Shown piece by piece: positions 17,507 through 26,553 of a stretch of DNA of 64,000 nucleotides. Under the pieces are notes generated by a model that was not told the DNA's origin, searched no databases, and saw nothing but the letters and a program-made list of their open reading frames with translations. Position numbers and translations under genes: made by a program. How positions within the stretch are numbered: the first letter of the stretch is position 1; each line of letters begins with the position of its first letter. The stretch comes from Acidiphilium sp. PA (GTDB lineage Bacteria; Pseudomonadota; Alphaproteobacteria; Acetobacterales; Acetobacteraceae), in assembly GCF_026191915.1 (NCBI RefSeq), contig NZ_JAIMBY010000001.1, positions 62,001 to 126,000 on the forward strand. The letters run 5' to 3'.

Positions 17507-19252
17507 GTGGGCGGGCTGTTTATCACTGCTGATCCGACCCTGGCACGGCGTCAAACCCTGGCCGGCCTCGCTCGCCCGCTTTTCGCGCGTGCCGGGCTGA
17601 CCGACCCGGTGACCATCGAGACCGATCACCTGCTGATCGACGTCTACCCGAAGTATCGCCGATCGGCACCGACCATCCTGCACTTCGAAAATCGCGATTT
17701 CGCACTCGCCGTCGGCACGTTTCTGTTCCAAGGTAAAACCGGAATCGAGGCTCTGCGCGCGTACTGCATGCATCCCGAGCCGCCTTTGGATCGATGCCGC
17801 GGCGCCTATCTTTTGCTGATCAGCCGAGAGGGACGAACCACACTTCATGCCGACCCGCACGGCACGTACGAACTCTATATCGACGACCGCCGCACCCTGT
17901 TCAGTACGGCGTTTCTGGCGCTTGCCGCTTGTCTGCCGCGCCGCAGCATCCGTGCCGCCGAATGTCTCGAATACGTCATCGGCGGCGTCACCCTCGGCAC
18001 CGGCACGCCGGTCACCGAAATCGACCGGCTCGACCTCGGTGAAACTATTGACTTCGCCGATACCAACCGCCGACACATCGCCCGTCCCCGCCTGATCGAG
18101 CCCGAACGCCCGGCGCCGATCGGGGAGTTGATCGAACGCAGCCTCGCCAGCCTGCGCGCCACGATGCGCGATTATGCCTCGGCGTTCGATAATCGCATCC
18201 GCATCAGTTTCTCCGGTGGGTACGACAGCCGCCTCCTGCTCGCCCTCGCGCGCGACTGTGGCGTCGATCCGCATCTCTTCGTTTATGGCGCAGAAGACGC
18301 ACCGGACGTCCGCCACGCCGCTGCGCTGGCCCGCGCGGAAGGTGTCAGCTTCGAACATATCGACAAGACCCGCATCCGCCCGGTCACCCTCGAAACCTTT
18401 CCCGAAATGCTGCGGGCCAGTGCCGAAATGAACGATGGGTTTTCCCAATACTGGATGTTCTGCTCAGATTCCGAAAACTACGCCCGGATCGACCGTTGCG
18501 CCGGCGACGGCGTTATCATGAATGGCGGCGGCGGTGAGGTATTTCGTAATTTCTTCAAATTCCGCGGCCAATCCATGAGCGTGAAAAGCTTCGTCCGCGC
18601 GTTCTTCAGCGGCTATGACCCCGCCATTCTGGTCGATCCGCGACTCCAGGCCGAATATGAAATCAACCTCAGCCGGAAAATCATCACCTTGTTCGACCTC
18701 GAACGTCCGCACCTTACCTGCGCGCATGTTCAGAGCCTGTACCCCCATCTGCGCTGCCGCTCCTGGTTCGGACGCGACACCAGCCTCGACAATCGCTTCG
18801 GCTATCGCGCAACCCCGTACCTGGAGCCCTCGATCGTAAGCACGGCGCTGCAGGTGCCGCTGGCCTGGAAGCATTTCGGCGTGTTTCAGGGACGCTTGAT
18901 CAATGAACTGTCGCCCACAATGGCGGCGCATATGTCGTCCCATGGTTATGCATTCGACCGCGATCCGCCGTGGCGGCGGCGATCGGGCGATTTAAGACTT
19001 CTCATGCAGCCAATTGTAGCCAGACCGTATAATTTTAAAATGAAGGCTTTTTTAGCGAAATGGGGGCAATTTCCGATAGAAATATCTGACCAATATCTTG
19101 CGGCAACAATCAAACTGAACTCGTCTACTCTGCGTTGTTTTGTTCAGCCGGAAAAAATCAAAGATCCATCTCAATTTCAAAGGTTGTGTGTTTTAGAATA
19201 TGTTTTCGGTTTGATGGAATCCGGGACCGACACTATGCTGGCGGCGAATTGA
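17507..19252 (+). CDS. Asparagine synthase-like protein lacking glutaminase Cys
   Basis: The 581-residue product has the PP-loop ATP pyrophosphatase motif FSGGYDSRLLLALA near residue 235 and the asparagine-synthase C-terminal fold. The N-terminal region (VGGLFITADP) is shaped like a class II amidotransferase domain but lacks the Cys2 nucleophile seen in AsnB at 37.8-39.7 kb. Such proteins occur in capsule and O-antigen loci. GTG 17507 is preferred, six bases after the upstream stop; longer starts overlap the previous gene. The last 250 bases are strikingly AT-rich compared with the rest. Confidence 0.75.
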   Translation: MGGLFITADPTLARRQTLAGLARPLFARAGLTDPVTIETDHLLIDVYPKYRRSAPTILHFENRDFALAVGTFLFQGKTGIEALRAYCMHPEPPLDRCRGAYLLLISREGRTTLHADPHGTYELYIDDRRTLFSTAFLALAACLPRRSIRAAECLEYVIGGVTLGTGTPVTEIDRLDLGETIDFADTNRRHIARPRLIEPERPAPIGELIERSLASLRATMRDYASAFDNRIRISFSGGYDSRLLLALARDCGVDPHLFVYGAEDAPDVRHAAALARAEGVSFEHIDKTRIRPVTLETFPEMLRASAEMNDGFSQYWMFCSDSENYARIDRCAGDGVIMNGGGGEVFRNFFKFRGQSMSVKSFVRAFFSGYDPAILVDPRLQAEYEINLSRKIITLFDLERPHLTCAHVQSLYPHLRCRSWFGRDTSLDNRFGYRATPYLEPSIVSTALQVPLAWKHFGVFQGRLINELSPTMAAHMSSHGYAFDRDPPWRRRSGDLRLLMQPIVARPYNFKMKAFLAKWGQFPIEISDQYLAATIKLNSSTLRCFVQPEKIKDPSQFQRLCVLEYVFGLMESGTDTMLAAN

Positions 19253-19321
19253 TATTGAGTTCTAGACATGCAAAATAGTAGAACGAGGTTTAAATAGGAT
19301 TGGGTTTTTTCAGTTAAATTT

Positions 19322-19822
19322 ATGACAAAGAATTCGAAACCGGTCGCATTGGTCATCCTTTCGGGTGGTGGGTTTACCTTCGAAACGAAATGCCTTTTGC
19401 GGGAAATCGGACCTGATTTTCGTTTCGTTTACCTAACAACCAGATTCGGCGGCGAACCGGGTGAGCCCGGTATCCCGTCTGGCGTGCGCTACGAAGTACC
19501 CTCGTTTTCCTCGATGACCCAGCGCTCATATATTCGAAGCATTGCCGCATTCAGAAAGACTTTCATGACGACGCACCGCGCGCTCCGCACCGAAGCGATC
19601 GATGTTATCATCGCAATCGGCTGTAGCCACGCTGTGCCAATGCTGCTCGCCGGCCGATTGATGGGCTGCAAATCCATCTACATCGAGAGTATCACGCGCG
19701 TCGATAAACTCTCGAACACCGGCCGCCTGGTTTATCACCTTCGCCTGTCGTCACGCTTTCTCGTGCAATGGCCCAGGCTGCAGGAACGCTATCCCGCCGG
19801 TGAATTGGGCAGTATTTTATGA
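19322..19822 (+). CDS. Alg14/PssD-like glycosyltransferase subunit
   Basis: The 166-residue protein resembles the Alg14/PssD/CpsF group: an N-terminal hydrophobic strand ending LSGGGFTFETKCLL, IIAIGCSHAVPMLLAGRLMG and IYIESITRVDKLSNTG. These subunits bind the membrane and the lipid-linked acceptor and recruit a separate catalytic subunit. The next gene encodes that partner and overlaps it by 4 bases (ATGA). The leader upstream is AT-rich with no clear ribosome binding site. Confidence 0.8.
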   Translation: MTKNSKPVALVILSGGGFTFETKCLLREIGPDFRFVYLTTRFGGEPGEPGIPSGVRYEVPSFSSMTQRSYIRSIAAFRKTFMTTHRALRTEAIDVIIAIGCSHAVPMLLAGRLMGCKSIYIESITRVDKLSNTGRLVYHLRLSSRFLVQWPRLQERYPAGELGSIL

Positions 19823-20274
19823 TCTTTGTGACAGTCGGCACCACCATGCCGTTCGACGAGTTATTGCGTGAGATCGACCGGCTCGCCGGTGAAGGTCAGC
19901 TCGGCGAGCCGCTGGTCTGCCAAGCCGGACAGTCTAAATATCAACTTGTGAACGGCGAGCAGTTTATCGGGCGCCCCAGTATTGCCGACCTGATCGATCA
20001 GGCAACATTAGTCGTGTCGCATGGGGGTGCGACAGTGATTCAGCTTTTGATCGCGCGAAAACCCTTTGTCGCGTTTCCCAATCCGCGCGGCGCGGGTGAT
20101 CATCAAACCAGTTTTCTGCGCGAAATCGCTCGAGTCAGTGATATATCATGGAGCCCCGACGTTGCCGATCTCGAGTCGTTGATTGGTGAACGCCGCAAGA
20201 AAGGACCCGCAACGATGCGGGCGGATTTTCCACGCGCGGGCGACATCATTCGTCAGTTCACCGCGTTGCGGTAA
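19819..20274 (+). CDS. Alg13/PssE-like glycosyltransferase catalytic subunit
   Basis: The 151-residue protein is the C-terminal half of a GT28-type fold: MIFVTVGTTMPFDELL, then LVVSHGGATVIQLLIARKPFV, the nucleotide-sugar binding segment with the HGG motif, and FPNPRGAGDHQTSFL. With the preceding subunit it forms a split transferase that adds a sugar (GlcNAc in Alg13/14, glucuronate in PssD/PssE) to a lipid-linked precursor. The sugar used here is unknown. It ends the locus and converges on parE. Confidence 0.85.
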   Translation: MIFVTVGTTMPFDELLREIDRLAGEGQLGEPLVCQAGQSKYQLVNGEQFIGRPSIADLIDQATLVVSHGGATVIQLLIARKPFVAFPNPRGAGDHQTSFLREIARVSDISWSPDVADLESLIGERRKKGPATMRADFPRAGDIIRQFTALR

Positions 20275-20323
20275 CCACCGAATTGATCAAGGCCTGAGCG
20301 ACTACTCCATTCCTACGGGCGCT

Positions 20324-22285
20324 CTAAACATCCAGCTCCCCCGCTCCCGCCGCCCGATCCTGAATGAACCGGAACCGTAACTCCGGCTTGCGCCCCATCA
20401 GGCTCTCGACCATATCGGCCGTCTCCGCCCGCGCCTCCGGCAGCGTCATTACCCGCAGCAGCACCCGCCGTTTGGGGTCCATCGTGGTCTCTTTCAGCAT
20501 CGCTGGCGGCATTTCGCCGAGGCCTTTGAAGCGGCTGATCTCGACCTTTGCACTGCCCTTGAAAGCGGTTTTCAGCAACCGGTCCCGCTCCGCATCGTCC
20601 ATTGCATAGACCGATTTACTGCCCTGCGTCAGGCGGAACAAGGGCGGCTGCGCCAGAAACACATGGCCGGCACGGATCAACTCCGGCAGTTCGCGGTAAA
20701 AGAACGTCATCAACAGCGATGCGATATGCGCCCCATCGACATCGGCATCCGTCATGATGATGATGCGGCCGTAGCGCAGCTGGTCGAGCCGGAACCGCTC
20801 GCCCACACCGCAACCCAGCGCCTCGATCAGGTCCTTCAGCTCCTGATTCTGCCGCAGCTTTTCGGTCGATGCCGAAGCGACGTTCAGGATCTTGCCCCGC
20901 AGTGGCAACACGGCCTGAGTCTCACGGTTGCGCGCCTGCTTGGCCGAGCCGCCGGCGGAGTCGCCTTCGACGAGGAAAATCTCGGTGTCCTCGCGCGATT
21001 CCCGCGTGCAATCGGTCAGCTTGCCCGGCAGACGCAACCGCCTGGTCGCCGATTTCCGCGGCGTATCCTTTGCTTCGCGGCGCCGGATGCGCTCTTCGGC
21101 GCGCTCGATCACATAGGCCAGCAGATTGTCGGCACTCGCAGGATCGCCAGCGAGGAAATGCTCGAACCGGTCGCGCAGCGCGGCCTCGGTGACCTTCTGG
21201 GCTTCCGGCGAGGTGAGTTTTTCCTTGGTCTGGCCCTGAAACTGCGGATCGCGGATGAACAGCGAAAGCTTGGCCGACAGGGTGCCCGTGACATCCTCGC
21301 CGGTGATCACGCTGGTGCGCTTGTTGCCGCGCTGCTCGCCGAAGCCGCGCAACCCCTTCAGCAGCGCCGCCCGAAACCCCGCCTCATGCGTGCCGCCCTG
21401 CGGCGTCGGGATGGTGTTGCAATAGGTATCGAGCGCGGCATCGCCGTTATCCAGCCAGGCGCATGCCCATTCGATCCGCCCGGCTGCATCCGGTAGATCG
21501 GCCAGCCCGGCCCAGACGGGCACGACCAGTTTGGATGCACTACCGAGTTCCTCGGCTAGCGAATCGGCAAGGCCGCCGGGAAAATGCAGTTCGGCCTGGG
21601 AAGGGATGTCGCTGCCCGGCGGGATCAGCGCCGGATCGCACGACCAACGGATGCGTACGCCGCGGAACAGGTAGGCTTTTGAACGGCATAAGCGATACAG
21701 CCGTGTCGCACTCAGCCGCAGCGTGCCGAAAATTTCAGGGTCAGGCGTGAAGCGGATCAGCGTGCCGCGCCGATTCGCCATCGGGCCGGCATTGATCAGC
21801 GGCGTCAGCGGCTTGCCGCGGGCGTAATCCTGCTTCCATAGGACGCGGTCGCGCACAACTTCGACCTCCAGGCGCTCGGACAACGCATTGACGACCGAAC
21901 TGCCCACACCGTGCAACCCGCCCGACGTCGCGTAGGCTTTACCGGAGAACTTGGCGCCGGAGTGCAGCGTGGTCAGAATGACTTCGAGGGCGGATTTGTC
22001 CTTGAATTTCGGATGGGGATCGATCGGGTAGCCACGGCCGTTGTCGCGCACGCTCAGCCAGTTGCCGGCAGCGAGACTCATTTCGATCATCGAGGCATGC
22101 CCCGCGACCGCCTCGTCCATCGCGTTGTCGAGCAGTTCGGCGGCGAGGTGATGCAGCGCGCCTTCATCGGTGCCACCGATGTACATGCCAGGGCGCCGGC
22201 GGACCGGCTCCAGTCCTTCCAGAACCTCGATGTCCTTGGCGGTATATGCCGCCGATGCGGCGGATTGGTCGAACAGATCAGTCAC
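20324..22285 (-). CDS. parE: DNA topoisomerase IV subunit B
   Basis: The 653-residue protein has the GHKL ATPase motifs (LLDNAMDEA, VRDNGRGYPID, GGLHGVGSSVVNALS), the TOPRIM acidic residues (LVEGDSAGGSAKQ, MTDADVDGAHI) and LPLRGKILNV. The length and the ending RFRFIQDRA fit ParE rather than GyrB. ParE with ParC decatenates daughter chromosomes. The start is a GTG at 22285, supported by the MTDLFDQ to EVLEGLEPVRRRPGMY order. parC is not in the window. Confidence 0.95.
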   Translation of the reverse strand: MTDLFDQSAASAAYTAKDIEVLEGLEPVRRRPGMYIGGTDEGALHHLAAELLDNAMDEAVAGHASMIEMSLAAGNWLSVRDNGRGYPIDPHPKFKDKSALEVILTTLHSGAKFSGKAYATSGGLHGVGSSVVNALSERLEVEVVRDRVLWKQDYARGKPLTPLINAGPMANRRGTLIRFTPDPEIFGTLRLSATRLYRLCRSKAYLFRGVRIRWSCDPALIPPGSDIPSQAELHFPGGLADSLAEELGSASKLVVPVWAGLADLPDAAGRIEWACAWLDNGDAALDTYCNTIPTPQGGTHEAGFRAALLKGLRGFGEQRGNKRTSVITGEDVTGTLSAKLSLFIRDPQFQGQTKEKLTSPEAQKVTEAALRDRFEHFLAGDPASADNLLAYVIERAEERIRRREAKDTPRKSATRRLRLPGKLTDCTRESREDTEIFLVEGDSAGGSAKQARNRETQAVLPLRGKILNVASASTEKLRQNQELKDLIEALGCGVGERFRLDQLRYGRIIIMTDADVDGAHIASLLMTFFYRELPELIRAGHVFLAQPPLFRLTQGSKSVYAMDDAERDRLLKTAFKGSAKVEISRFKGLGEMPPAMLKETTMDPKRRVLLRVMTLPEARAETADMVESLMGRKPELRFRFIQDRAAGAGELDV

Positions 22286-22345
22286 GTGCCGGCCTCGATT
22301 CGTTGGATTGCGCTACCCTTCTGCCACAGAAGCCCAAACAACGGG

Positions 22346-22981
22346 TTATACTTTCGCCAAGGCCTGATTGACCCATGCCGCGGCGGCGGCGAAGGCGTGG
22401 TCGGCATCGAGCGTGCTGGTATCGAGCACATGGGCATCGTCCGCCGGGCGCAACGGGGCGGCGGCGCGTGTCCGGTCGGCCTCGTCACGGGCTGCGAGGT
22501 CGGCACGCACTGCATCGAGCGTCGCGGCAAGACCCTGCGCCTGGCGCTCGGCGAACCGGCGTTGGGCGCGCACGTCGAGCGAGGCGGTGACGAAAAGTTT
22601 TACCGCGGCCTGCGGGAACACGATGGTGCCAATGTCGCGCCCATCGAGGACGGCGCCGGCGTTGGCGGCGAAATTGCGCTGAAAATCGAGCAGGGCGGCG
22701 CGCACGGTGGCGATCGAGGCGACCGCACTAGCCGCCAGATCGACCTCTGGCGTGCGCAGATCATCGCGCCCGAGGTCGAGACGACCGAGTCCGCGCGCCT
22801 GAGCCGTGGCGATGTCGGGATCGGTCGGATTGCCGCCGTGGTCGAGCACGCGGCGGCCGACCACACGATAGAGCAGGCCGGTGTCGAGATAGGGCAGGTT
22901 GAAGGCTGCCGCCAGGCGCCGGGCCAACGTGCCCTTGCCAGATGCCGCCGGACCATCGATGGCGATGACGATCGGTTTCAT
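22346..22981 (-). CDS. cmk: Cytidylate kinase
   Basis: The 211-residue kinase phosphorylates CMP/dCMP with ATP. It has the P-loop [37 protein letters not shown] and the ERQAQGL segment. Its ATG overlaps the stop of aroA (ATGA), so the two are co-translated. In many alphaproteobacteria rpsA follows cmk; here parE follows instead. Confidence 0.95.
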   Translation of the reverse strand: MKPIVIAIDGPAASGKGTLARRLAAAFNLPYLDTGLLYRVVGRRVLDHGGNPTDPDIATAQARGLGRLDLGRDDLRTPEVDLAASAVASIATVRAALLDFQRNFAANAGAVLDGRDIGTIVFPQAAVKLFVTASLDVRAQRRFAERQAQGLAATLDAVRADLAARDEADRTRAAAPLRPADDAHVLDTSTLDADHAFAAAAAWVNQALAKV

Positions 22982-24327
22982 GCAGCCTCCGCCTCAGCCT
23001 TGATTGCGGCACCCAGGCTTTGCATCAGGCCCATAAAGCCGGGGAAACTGGTGTCGATGAAGCGGGCATCGTCGATCGTCACCGGCGCCTCCGCGGCCAT
23101 GCCCAGCACCAGGGCGCTCATCGCGAGGCGATGGTCCATCTGCGTCAGCACGGTGCCGCCGCCCAGCCGGTTGGCGCCACCGGCGATGATCATGTCATCG
23201 CCCTCGACCTCGACATGCGCGCCGTTGACCCGCAGCATCGCAAGCGTTGCGGCCAGGCGGTCGCTTTCCTTGACCCGCAATTCGCCGAGTCCGCGCAGCC
23301 GTGACGGGCCACGCGCCAGGGCGCAGGCCACCGCCAGAATCGGATACTCATCGATCATCGAGGGGGCGCGCGCGGCTGGCACGTCGATGCCGCGCAGCGT
23401 CGAGGCAACAACGATCAGATCGCCGACCGGCTCACCACCGGCCTCGCGCTTGTTGGTGATCGTGATATCGGCGCCCATTTCGAGCAGAGTGGTGAACAGG
23501 CCGGTGCGCAACGGGTTCAAATTGACCCCTGCGATCGTAATGCGCGAGCCGGGGACCAGCAGCGCGGCCACGATGGGAAACGCCGCCGAGGATGGATCGC
23601 CGGGCACAGTGATATCGGCTGCCATCAACTCGGGCTGGCCCTGCAGGCGGATCAGCTTGCCCGCGCCGTGCGGCACGACGCTGAGCACGGCGCCGAAATG
23701 ACGCAGCATGTTTTCGGAATGATCGCGCGTCGGCTCCGGCTCTTCGACCTCAGTGATGCCGCGCGCGTTCAACCCGGCAAGCAGCAGCGCCGATTTCACC
23801 TGCGCGGAGGCCACGGGCAGGCGATAGCTCAACGGCTGTGCATCGGCCGCACCGGTTACAGCGAGCGGCAGGCGACCGCCCTCGCGCGCGGCGAATACCG
23901 CACCGCACGCCGCCAGCGGATCGATGACGCGGCGCATCGGCCGGCGGCGCAGCGAGGCATCGCCGGTCATCACCGCGAAAATGTCATGGCTGGCCAGAAC
24001 GCCGCAGAGCAGCCGTGCGGCGGTGCCGGAATTGCCCATGTCGAGCACATCATCCGGGCTATGCAACCCGCCGATGCCAGTGCCGGCGACAACCCACGCG
24101 CCATCCGCATCGCGCCGCACGGTCGCGCCTAGGGCACGCATGGCGGCGGCGGTGCGGAGCACGTCCTCACCTTCGAGCAAGCCGGTGATGCGGGTTTCAC
24201 CGATCGCGAGGCCGGCGAACATCAACGCGCGATGGGAGATCGACTTATCGCCCGGCACGGTGATTGAACCGCTCAGCCGCGCGGCGGGTCGGTGGGAACG
24301 GTAGGCGTGCGGGGTTTCGGAGCTCAT
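22978..24327 (-). CDS. aroA: EPSP synthase (class II)
   Basis: The 449-residue 3-phosphoshikimate 1-carboxyvinyltransferase of the shikimate pathway. It has [37 protein letters not shown] (the R-P-M-x-R motif of class II enzymes), [11 protein letters not shown], and [11 protein letters not shown]. The overall sequence follows the Agrobacterium CP4 type. At the position of the CP4 alanine associated with glyphosate insensitivity this protein has glycine (NSGT). The start at 24327 is placed by the family N terminus; an ATG at 24363 is possible. Divergent from the FYDLN gene. Confidence 0.94.
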   Translation of the reverse strand: MSSETPHAYRSHRPAARLSGSITVPGDKSISHRALMFAGLAIGETRITGLLEGEDVLRTAAAMRALGATVRRDADGAWVVAGTGIGGLHSPDDVLDMGNSGTAARLLCGVLASHDIFAVMTGDASLRRRPMRRVIDPLAACGAVFAAREGGRLPLAVTGAADAQPLSYRLPVASAQVKSALLLAGLNARGITEVEEPEPTRDHSENMLRHFGAVLSVVPHGAGKLIRLQGQPELMAADITVPGDPSSAAFPIVAALLVPGSRITIAGVNLNPLRTGLFTTLLEMGADITITNKREAGGEPVGDLIVVASTLRGIDVPAARAPSMIDEYPILAVACALARGPSRLRGLGELRVKESDRLAATLAMLRVNGAHVEVEGDDMIIAGGANRLGGGTVLTQMDHRLAMSALVLGMAAEAPVTIDDARFIDTSFPGFMGLMQSLGAAIKAEAEAA

Positions 24328-24428
24328 GGCGCGGCGCTTAGCATGATGTGGCGCGTTTGACATAGCGGACGATGGGTGGCATGGCGCGCGCCCTGAAGCG
24401 ACCATTTCCTTATATGCACGAGGGGCTC

Positions 24429-24758
24429 ATGCCGAAGCCGGAACTTGGCGATAAACATACCTGCGTCTCCTGTGGCGCGCGGTTTTTCGATCTCGGCAAA
24501 TCGCCGGCCGTCTGCCCGAAATGCGGTACCGAGCAGCCGATCGAGCAGCCGAAGCTCAAGCGTAATGCGCCAATCCCCGATGATGCCAAAAAATCCCCGA
24601 AAGCGGCACTGGTGCCGGGCGACGATGTCGAAGTCGACGCGGTGGACGATGGGGCCGATGAGGACATTCTCGAGGATGCAGACGATCTGGAAGATGACGC
24701 CGACGCTATCGAGACCGATATCGAGGTGGAGCGCGACGCCGACGAAAATGAACGCTGA
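24429..24758 (+). CDS. FYDLN acid domain (TIGR02300) protein
   Basis: The 109-residue protein begins MPKPELGDKHTCVSCGARFF and carries two CxxC pairs (CVSC, CPKC) forming a zinc ribbon, followed by a strongly acidic tail rich in Asp and Glu. This matches the FYDLN acid family found across alphaproteobacteria next to aroA, with FFDLG where the name motif usually stands. Function unknown. GAGGGG precedes ATG 24429; earlier in-frame ATGs would overlap the aroA promoter region. Confidence 0.88.
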   Translation: MPKPELGDKHTCVSCGARFFDLGKSPAVCPKCGTEQPIEQPKLKRNAPIPDDAKKSPKAALVPGDDVEVDAVDDGADEDILEDADDLEDDADAIETDIEVERDADENER

Positions 24759-24801
24759 ACCGCAACGGAAAGTTATTTTCGTGTGTGATCCTTTTTGTTA
24801 A

Positions 24802-24849
24802 CCGAAACGTAATTTCGGCGTGGTGTGTTGGGGTCAGCCAAAAAGGCTG
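24802..24849 (+). other. Two leader hairpins before the small ORF
   Basis: CCGAAA/TTTCGG (24802-24818) and CAGCC/GGCTG (24835-24849) form two short stems with A-rich loops in the leader between the FYDLN gene and the 63-residue ORF. The first may be a weak terminator of the FYDLN gene. Confidence 0.4.
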
Positions 24850-24873
24850 GTCTGTCAAAAGGAAAAACCCACG

Positions 24874-25065
24874 ATGTCCGATTATGCGACGGCGAAAATC
24901 GCCGACCATCATACCCCGATCGTCAGCCCTCTAATTCTGACCGATCGGCTTATCTCACTTGCCCAGGATGCCGAACGAGCCGGTTTGCCCATTGTGGCAA
25001 ACCGGCTCGTTCGCTTGGCGCTGCGCACATGTGCGCCTCTGCCACGGCACCGTCTGCGCGGCTGA
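24874..25065 (+). CDS. Small protein of unknown function
   Basis: A 63-residue frame with AAGGAAAA before its ATG. It reads MSDYATAKIADHH, then PLILTDRLISLAQDAERAGLP and a second amphipathic helix ANRLVRLALRTCAP with a basic tail. It looks like a small helical protein, and helix-rich peptides of this kind are familiar in acetic-acid-bacteria relatives, though I cannot name a family. A perfect 18-bp inverted repeat (24972-25013) lies inside the coding sequence. The frame might be shaped by that structure, so its reality as a gene is uncertain. Confidence 0.5.
   Translation: MSDYATAKIADHHTPIVSPLILTDRLISLAQDAERAGLPIVANRLVRLALRTCAPLPRHRLRG
24972..25013. repeat. Perfect 18-bp inverted repeat
   Basis: CGAACGAGCCGGTTTGCC (24972-24989) is repeated in perfect reverse complement at 24996-25013 around a 6-base loop, CATTGT. 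It lies within the small ORF. A perfect 14-bp palindrome GCGCACATGTGCGC follows at 25023-25036, and a bulged stem TCTGCG-CGGCTG/CAGCCGCCGCAGA at 25053-25081 spans the ORF stop. Confidence 0.9.
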
Positions 25066-25311
25066 AAACAGCCGCCGCAGAGGCATGTGGTTGGGTCGCA
25101 CGGCAAGGGAAGCATTATTTGTCGAACCAGGCGTAGGGTCGTTGTCGTAGGCCGACGCCAAGGCAATCGACATCTGGTTGCCAAGTCTCGTCGGAAATTG
25201 AAGTGCTTCTCTTGCGCGTGTCCCGTCCGCTCTTTCGCCCGATGGCCAAGCCGTTTTGACCTTGAACGAGGCGGTCCGCTATGCCGACACTCCCACTCTC
25301 GGAGGTCGTTC

Positions 25312-26541
25312 ATGTCGCACGTCAATTCCACCCAGGCACCGAAGCCATCAGGGCCGCTGGCCGGCCTGACCGTATTCGATCTGACCCGTGTGCTGGCCGG
25401 GCCAACCTGCGTGCAGATGCTGGCCGATCTGGGTGCCTCGGTCATCAAGGTCGAGAAACCCGGCAGCGGCGACGACACCAGGGGATTCGTGCCGCCGGCG
25501 ATGCCTGGCACCGATCAGAGCGCCTATTTCGCGGGGGCGAACCGAAACAAGCGATCGGTCACCATCGATATCGCCAAACCGGCGGGCCAGAAACTCGCGC
25601 GTGATCTAGTCGCGCAGTGCGAAATATTGGTCGAAAACTTCAAAGTCGGCACGCTGGCTCGCTACGGGCTTGGCTATGAGCAACTCGGCAAGCTGCATCC
25701 CGGTTTGATTTATTGCTCGATCACTGGCTTTGGCCAGACCGGACCCTATGCGGAACGGCCGGGTTATGACAGCCTGATCCAGGCGATGGGCGGGGTGATG
25801 TCCTTGACCGGCGAGCCCGATGGGCAGCCGATGAAAGTGGGCGTGCCGGTGGCGGACCTGTTTGCCGGGCTTTACGGCGCCATCGGCGTGCTTGCCGCCC
25901 TGCGTCACCGGGAAGCGACAGGTCTGGGGCAGCAGGTCGATATCGGCATGCTCGATACCAATGTGGCGTGGCTCGCGAACCAGGGCATGAACTATCTGGC
26001 TTCCGGCCAGAACCCGCCCCGCTTGGGCAATCAACACCCCAACATCGTGCCCTATCAGGTTTTCGCGACGGCCGATGGCCATATCGTGCTGTCGATCGGC
26101 AATGATGCGACCTTCGCGCGCTTCTGCCAGCGATTTGGTCTCGACCATCTGCTCACCGACGCCCGGTTCGTAACGAACGCAGCGCGAGTGGCCAATCGCG
26201 CGTTTGTGACTGAAACCCTCGCCAATGTGCTGGCCGCCCACGACTCGGCGTGGTGGCTTACCGAACTGGAAGCGATCAAAGTCGGCTGCGGTCCGATCAA
26301 CACACTCGAACAAGTGTTCGCCGATCCGCATGTCGTTGCGCGCGGCAATCTGATTGAGATCGCGGGGAAAGACGGCAATCCGGTGAAGCTGGTCGCAAAT
26401 CCGGTGCGTTTGTCGGCAACACCGGTGGATTATCGGTTGCCGCCCCCCATGTTGGGTGAGCACACCGATGAGGTTTTGACCGACATGCTTGGACTGAATG
26501 CCTCCGAACGCGCGGCATTGCGCCGCGACCAGATCATTTGA
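25312..26541 (+). CDS. CaiB/BaiF family CoA transferase
   Basis: The 409-residue family III CoA transferase begins at ATG 25312 with GGAGG upstream. It has GLTVFDLTRVLAGPTCVQML, VIKVEKPGSGDDTR, RNKRSVTIDI, SITGFGQTGPYAERPGYD and the catalytic Asp region VDIGMLDTNVAWL. These enzymes move CoA between carboxylic acids; the acids here are unknown. Twelve bases separate it from an alpha/beta hydrolase gene, so they may share a transcript. Confidence 0.92.
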   Translation: MSHVNSTQAPKPSGPLAGLTVFDLTRVLAGPTCVQMLADLGASVIKVEKPGSGDDTRGFVPPAMPGTDQSAYFAGANRNKRSVTIDIAKPAGQKLARDLVAQCEILVENFKVGTLARYGLGYEQLGKLHPGLIYCSITGFGQTGPYAERPGYDSLIQAMGGVMSLTGEPDGQPMKVGVPVADLFAGLYGAIGVLAALRHREATGLGQQVDIGMLDTNVAWLANQGMNYLASGQNPPRLGNQHPNIVPYQVFATADGHIVLSIGNDATFARFCQRFGLDHLLTDARFVTNAARVANRAFVTETLANVLAAHDSAWWLTELEAIKVGCGPINTLEQVFADPHVVARGNLIEIAGKDGNPVKLVANPVRLSATPVDYRLPPPMLGEHTDEVLTDMLGLNASERAALRRDQII

Positions 26542-26553
26542 CGCTTCGCGCGC

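Noticed and set aside
21911-23701. Large plus-strand open frame opposite parE, cmk and aroA
   Set aside because: It is an antisense shadow of three well-conserved genes in GC-rich DNA and matches no known family.
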